57,742 nt of DNA from Flavobacteriales bacterium (GTDB taxonomy: Bacteria > Bacteroidota > Bacteroidia > Flavobacteriales_F > PHOS-HE28). This document shows, piece by piece, positions 57,648 through 57,742 of the stretch. The notes under the pieces are model-generated. The model was not told the origin of the DNA. It saw nothing but the letters and a program-made list of their open reading frames with translations, and ran no database searches. Made by a program: the position numbers and the translations under genes. The DNA is taken from positions 1-57,742 of the forward strand of contig JAEUSV010000151.1 of assembly GCA_016788485.1 (NCBI GenBank), written 5' to 3'. Numbering within the stretch: the stretch's first letter is position 1; every line of letters begins with the position of its first letter.

Positions 57648-57742
57648 GTGCAACACCGCTACGATACCATCCTGCTCGACCTCGGTGGCGTGCTCATCGA
57701 CGTGGACTATCAAGCCACCGCGCGAGGCTTCCGCGACTTGGG
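57648..57742 (+). CDS. HAD-superfamily hydrolase (partial, 5' end only)
   Basis: A GTG start at 57648 opens 31 complete codons to the window edge: the product begins QHRYDTILLDLGGVLIDVDY, with the LDLGGVLID that characterises motif I in many HAD-IA phosphatases (the second Asp of DxD is replaced by Gly, as in the DLGGVL subgroup). Substrate unknown because the cap domain is missing. A TATTTTCG promoter box lies 25 nt upstream. Confidence 0.8.
   Translation, partial: MQHRYDTILLDLGGVLIDVDYQATARGFRDL

Noticed and set aside
1..57742. Prophage, integrase or insertion-sequence transposase genes
   Set aside because: No integrase, transposase, capsid or terminase signature was seen on either strand; the only mobile-like unit is the GxxExxY cassette.

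Overview
The window looks like a chromosomal stretch from a GC-rich member of the Bacteroidota (Flavobacteriales-like). At least five secreted proteins end in type IX secretion (T9SS) sorting domains, a trait of that phylum. Many genes carry a TAnnTTTG-like -7 box, the Bacteroidota housekeeping promoter element, and Shine-Dalgarno sites are hard to find. GH29 fucosidases, a DUF4838 protein and MbnP fit the same picture. A tRNA near the right edge argues for chromosome. The phylum call is solid; anything finer is inference. CDS coordinates include the stop codon.

Layout. 1-3.5 kb: a Czc-type RND metal pump (cut by the left edge) behind a His-rich exported protein, then 0.85 kb with a merR remnant and an unidentified ORF. 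4.3-20.8 kb: fourteen minus-strand ORFs run head to tail with overlaps or gaps of at most 21 bp. The upstream nine encode an ATP-cone/endonuclease, a P-type ATPase, a membrane protein, AMP/thymidine phosphorylase, PRPP synthetase, a DUF4136 lipoprotein, a beta-CASP nuclease, an exported protein and PPK2. The downstream five encode a Cus-type copper/silver exporter: CusA split into two overlapping ORFs, a TolC-like protein and two adaptors. 20.9-32.2 kb: a copper-flavoured set with small metal-binding proteins, an HMA-AraC sensor, T9SS-secreted proteins, MbnP and a multicopper oxidase. 33.3-39.6 kb: a metal(loid) resistance patch with merR and its palindromic promoter, arsR-aquaporin-phosphoesterase-DUF2490, a CDF transporter, Cys-rich exported proteins and an MFS transporter. 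39.6-43.5 kb: a type IIG restriction-modification gene and a frameshifted zinc-ribbon membrane protein in AT-richer DNA. 43.7-48 kb: arsC-like, rpoN, a PAP2-like membrane protein and a PhoD-like phosphatase. 48-55.5 kb: fucose foraging (FucP-type symporter, two GH29 fucosidases, DUF4838, galE). 55.6-57.7 kb: a membrane protein, tRNA-Ile2(CAU)-like and the start of a HAD hydrolase.

The best candidates for something undescribed are: the join of a polyphosphate/nucleotide-salvage/ion-pump operon to a copper efflux operon; the split CusA; a 457-bp unit in which a GxxExxY gene is bracketed by 28-bp inverted repeats with a third partial copy elsewhere; an array of nine 7-bp repeats ending 2 nt before a start codon; and a recurrent promoter box 4-7 nt from start codons that implies leaderless mRNAs.
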